DNA of 64,000 nt, from assembly GCF_016801865.2 (NCBI RefSeq), contig NC_068939.1, forward strand, positions 129,732,917 through 129,796,916. The letters run 5' to 3'. The number at the start of each line of letters is the position of its first letter. Position 1 is the stretch's first letter. Position numbers and translations under genes: made by a program. Positions 60,271-64,000 of the stretch are shown piece after piece. The notes under the pieces are model-generated. The model had not been told where the DNA came from, ran no database searches, and saw nothing but the letters and a program-made list of their open reading frames with translations. Source of the DNA: Culex pipiens pallens (lineage: Eukaryota; Arthropoda; Insecta; Diptera; Culicidae).

Positions 60271-61308
60271 GTAAATGGGTGGGGGGGGGGGGTCCTTGTT
60301 GAAGGAAATCTTCATCGTCATCATCACCTTCATCATTATCAATCAAGTTTACACACATTTGGGGTTGACCACTCCATCGGGACCAATTGTGTTTGTCCAT
60401 GTGTCCCACCCTCTTTGTCAACGCCGCAGCAAGGTAAAGCTGGTCGTGGGGACAATAAAATTGATATGATTCAAGGGTGGTGGTTTCATTTGTGTGTACA
60501 ATAGAAAGGGCGTTCGGGAAGGCGGAGAAACTGAAGAGCGAATGAGTGTGAACATAAATATCAAATTAAAAGGAAACAGCAGAACGTACTGCTACAGGTT
60601 GATGGATCTCAACGGTATCAAAATGAAACAATCTCTGGAGAAAAATGTTAGTTTAACTAAATTTGTATCGAAGTTTCTAATTTGAACCAACTTATTGATA
60701 TTTTGTTACACGCCTCGCGATTTTTTTTTAATTTTTCGTTTGATTCATCTGATGTAAGTATTAATACAAATTTTTGATGTTTTGTCGTTTATACAACCAA
60801 AAGAAACCAAACAAAATCTCATTTCCTCATTTAGTCAAAAACTAAAAACTTACTCAACTTTATTATATTTTAATTTAAATTAAATTTAAAAACTTTTTTA
60901 AAATTAAGATAATTGAAAAAAGTTTAGTATTTAAGAACCTTTAGAAAAGTTTTACTGTTAATATTAACTAACTAAAATTAAAAAAAAAATAAATCGCCTA
61001 GGTTTTCGATAATCATATAAATGATAAATAAATTAAAAACCTATATGAAAAATGTTATGTACTTCAATTGATTGTTGGTGTTAATTTGAAAAAAAAAATC
61101 GTTAGATTATTCAACAAAAACGTTAGTGTTTTTTTACTTTTTTACTTTTTTTGAAAATGATTGTCATAGAAATAACTCAAAAAAAATTGAGAGTAAAATT
61201 ATACTGTTGGTTTTGCAATGAAAAATAGGTCCACAATGGAGCACCAGATTTGAGTGGTAGAAATGACAGTTCTCCAATAAGAAATACATTTTAGAAAAAC
61301 GTTACTTA

Positions 61309-62206
61309 ATCCACCTTTAGGTGGTTGGTGCCTTCCTCACATTTAGAGGGTAATGCTATCCAAAATATATACAAAAGGGCAGACCTTTTAGTGTTCTATA
61401 AACTTGATTCATTATTCTTACCATCAGATTGGGTAGTCAGATCTTCATAATTCAGGGCACTTATGTGCTTATAACTTTTGATAGGGTTGTCAGATCTGCA
61501 ATCTATTGCACTCGTTGGAAAGGTCTTTTGATTACTTATCCATCGACAGGTCCGGACAACGTTTTTGACAAATTATCTGAGATCCGGCCTCTAAAAAGTT
61601 CATAAATAACACTTAAGTGCTTATAACTTTTGATAGGGTTTTCAGATCTGCAATCTATTGAACTCATTAGAAAGGTCTTTTGATTACCTATCGAACGACA
61701 AGACGCATGGTAGATCCGAACAACGTTTTCATTGAAATGGGATTCGCCCTGTAAAAGGTTAAAAAATAACACTTAAGTGCTTATAACTTTTGATCGTCAG
61801 ATCTTCAATCTTTTGAACTCTTTGGAAAGGTCTTTTGAATACCTTTCTAAAAATGTATAACATTCCTTACAAAAACCACCCTTTTTACAATCTTCCGGAC
61901 TTTTGCTAAAATCGTTTTTTTAGCATAACTTTTGAAGTACTTAACCAAACTTTATAATTTTCAATAGGGACTTATGGGACCCCAAGACGGATCGAATGAG
62001 ATCAAAACGGTCAAAATCGGTTCAGCCATTGCCGAGATAATCCAGTGCAAATTTTTTTGATCAACATCCCACCACACACACAGACATTTGCTCAGAATTT
62101 GATTCTGAGTCGATATGTATAGATTAAGGTGGGTCTAGGAGGTCAATTTAAGAATTTCGTTTTTCGAGTGATTTTATAGCCTTTCTTCAGTAAGGTGAGG
62201 AAGACA
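61309..62206. repeat. Tandem-repeat MITE-like element, most complete copy
   Basis: Left CCACCTTTAGGTGGTTGGTG then CCTTCCTCACATTT; right CTTCAGTAAGGTGAGGAAG. In between, three direct repeats of about 157 bp carry AAGTGCTTATAACTTTTGAT, CAGATCTGCAATCTATTG and GGAAAGGTCTTTTGATTAC. Confidence 0.75.
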
Positions 62207-62705
62207 AAAAGCAAAAACTGCTCGAACAGAAGTGCTCCTTTGGCGAAAATAGATCCGAAATCGCACATATTTAAACGCAACCGGTATCTATATATGAAAA
62301 TTATTATTATTTGATATAGTTTTTCTTATGTAAAAATACGGGAAATCAATTGGTAATGGTTTTATTAACCCAACGAGACGGCGAAGAGTCAATTTCACCT
62401 CAATTTCCTTTTTTTTATTTTTTTTTTTCTTGAAAATGTCCCTTTCTTAGTATGAAGGCTAAGCACAGACAAACAGACATGAAAGTTAGAACAAATTTTT
62501 GTTCAGAAAGTGGGACCAGTTTAAATTTGAATTTGGTTTGCTCACTAACGACATCTATCTACGATTCCTAGAATCACTCTCTCCCAAATGACAGCTGAAC
62601 ATGTGTATCTATGTATGAGTAATCATGACAGATAACCAAAAGCGTGCATCAAAGGCAATCACAACAAAACGTTGAAAAGGCATTGTAAAGAAAAATTGTT
62701 TGCTT

Positions 62706-63932
62706 TCAATACAAGAGAGAAGACGTTCCGTTTCGACGGAAATTCCACATGTCACTGTTCAGACGACCAAAGGAAAATTGAGGCTGAAAGGACAGTTTAT
62801 TTCTCCCGGCCAAGTAAAGTCTCACAATGCCAGCGATTGCCGTGCAGCTGACCAACAAAACGGTCGCCAAAACATCTTCTCCTGCCGGTTGAAAAGGAGG
62901 AGTAGAAGAATTAGTCAATAATCGGTTCCTAGCTAAAAAACGATGGGTCGGAGTAGATTGGCGGTGGAAGACTCCACCCAGCTCGAAGTCATGATTTGGA
63001 GCCGGACATTTTTTCAAAGCGTTGGCCATTCTATTCACCGATAGACGAGTTTGGTCTTCCACCAAGTCAACACAAACTTGGCAACAAACGCGCCGAAAAG
63101 ATAGTGGCTGTGCATTAGGGTGCCCAGAATAAGGGACTTTTTCTCCAAACCTCGCTCCACAAGCTGATTATTGTTTCTTAAGCTATTTTAGGACTCTGGG
63201 CCAAATATGAGCAAAATCGGTCAGCATTTACCCATTGATACTCGAAGGTGAAATTTGTATGGGAAAAATCGAAAAAATGTATGAAAAACCCAATTTTCTT
63301 ACGGGTTTGTCTGTAGGGCGCGCTACTTCCATCCAAATATTCCCAAAAGTGAGATTCTTATAGACAATTCAATGCTCTACAACTTTGTAGAACATACTAA
63401 AGCTGTAAAACTCAATCCTTTCAAGTTATTAGCGATTTAAAAATGTCATTTTTGTATGAAAAACTTTTTTTTCACCAACTTTAGGCTCGAGTATCAATGG
63501 GTTAATCTCAACCAATTTCGCCCAAAATTTACACAGATGCTTAAAATAACCCAACAAACTGTTTTCCGCTTGTGGAGCAGGGGCTCATTTTTTCTGGGCA
63601 CCCTACTGTGCATGTTCCGCTTTTAAAGCGATTTTTAACTGCATCGATGTAACCATCTGCCCAGGCAAACCAGCACTCCGCATAAAAAATCGCAGCTTAA
63701 TCCACCGGAGCAACAGGTTCTGAAAGTGGCCGGACGGAACCACCTCCGAGTTCTGTTCATTCGGCGGAATCAAGTCTCCGTAATAATCGACCCAACTCCA
63801 AAACACGACTTCGAGCCACGTGTTGTCGGTAACCAAAACAAAATAAAAATGAAAGCTCAAAGCTGTCATTTGAAAAAACTGTTGCTGAGCACAAGGGCGC
63901 CTCTGGCGGTGAATCCGAGAGGTATTGACCAT
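62706..63932 (-). pseudogene. Unidentified open frame split by a hAT element (about 242 codons before insertion)
   Basis: Minus strand, ATG at 63932-63930. The frame is open for 109 codons to the hAT border, where the first triplet of the transposon (TAG) is the stop. On the other side of the hAT it resumes in the same phase, with no stop from 63113 to 62706. The hAT (490 bp) plus one 8-bp duplication is 498 bp, divisible by three, so the pre-insertion frame was about 242 codons. The N-part is aromatic-rich (WLEVVFWSWVDYYGDLIPPN); the C-part has Cys pairs and a hydrophobic stretch (VLATVLLVSCTAIAGIV). I recognise no family. It sits in the last visible Vmat intron on the opposite strand. Gene fragment, transposon ORF or chance are all possible. 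Confidence 0.35.
63116..63605. mobile_element. hAT element, 490 bp
   Basis: TAGGGTGCCCAGAATAAGG ... TTTTTTCTGGGCACCCTA inverted ends. Exact 8-bp duplication CTGTGCAT (63108-63115 and 63606-63613). Subterminal inverted phrases (AAAATCGGTCAGCATTTACC-like text, ATACTCGAAGG/CGAGTATCAA) extend inward. No transposase. Confidence 0.9.
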
Positions 63933-64000
63933 GCTTTTAGATTTTTGAAAAATGACCGTTACATTTTTGGGACAAGTTAGTGACCTCGACTTTCATGTCT

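Larger units (their letters stand above)
60271..64000 (+). other. Start of Vmat intron 6 (unfinished)
   Basis: Starts GTAAATGGGT followed by a G10 run. 60480-61308 is AT-rich with nothing recognised. It then holds a tandem-repeat MITE-like element (61309-62206) and, beyond 62.7 kb, a hAT insertion in an unidentified minus-strand open frame. I searched for a TM12-like exon and found none. Confidence 0.7.

Noticed and set aside
61463..61830. CRISPR-like array from evenly spaced repeats
   Set aside because: Units are about 157 bp without short unique spacers and belong to a dispersed eukaryotic element.
60271..64000. Terminal Vmat exon (TM12 and C-tail)
   Set aside because: No AG-bounded stretch gives the expected hydrophobic segment with family residues in the required phase; assumed to lie beyond the window.

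Overview
This is a eukaryotic, AT-rich, repeat-dense window. It most likely comes from a culicine mosquito, Culex-like, judged from the transposon families and the protein; I have no database match. The one clearly recognisable host gene is a plus-strand vesicular monoamine transporter (Vmat, SLC18 / MFS family). Six coding exons can be joined in one frame: 27171-27417, 55834-55983, 56061-56199, 56343-56401, 59420-60015 and 60074-60270. Every junction has GT/AG borders and matching phase. Together they give the first 462 residues plus two bases of codon 463, from the ATG through transmembrane segment 11. Segment 12 and the C-terminal tail should lie beyond base 64000.

Layout: bases 1-27170 hold no recognised coding exon. 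They contain a candidate 5' leader exon at the left edge (1-363), a GC-rich promoter-like stretch (about 10500-11090) and many repeats. The first coding intron is 28.4 kb and is packed with transposon-derived DNA. The other Vmat exons sit in the last 8 kb, separated by introns of 77, 143, 3018 and 58 bp plus an unfinished last intron.

The repeat landscape is the most informative part. Several insertions can be defined to the base from target-site duplications (TSDs): (i) a 1400-bp TTAA-flanked foldback element present twice in opposite orientations, one copy split by a 2.16-kb retroposon; (ii) a nest of three, in which a MITE-like element contains a hAT element, which contains a second hAT element; (iii) two retroposons with (TGCTA)n tails and TSDs of 20 and 25 bp, one of them hit by a hAT MITE 15 bp after its 5' end; (iv) tRNA-derived SINEs; (v) many short TA-flanked MITEs in pairs; and (vi) several 0.7-3 kb palindromic elements.

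Near the right edge, inside the last Vmat intron, a minus-strand open frame is split by a 490-bp hAT element. The hAT plus one TSD copy is 498 bp, a multiple of three, so the frame before insertion was about 242 codons long. I cannot name this protein; it is the best candidate here for something undescribed. I see no CRISPR array, rRNA, canonical tRNA or bacterial-type system. The remaining short open frames look like chance or transposon-derived frames in AT-rich DNA.
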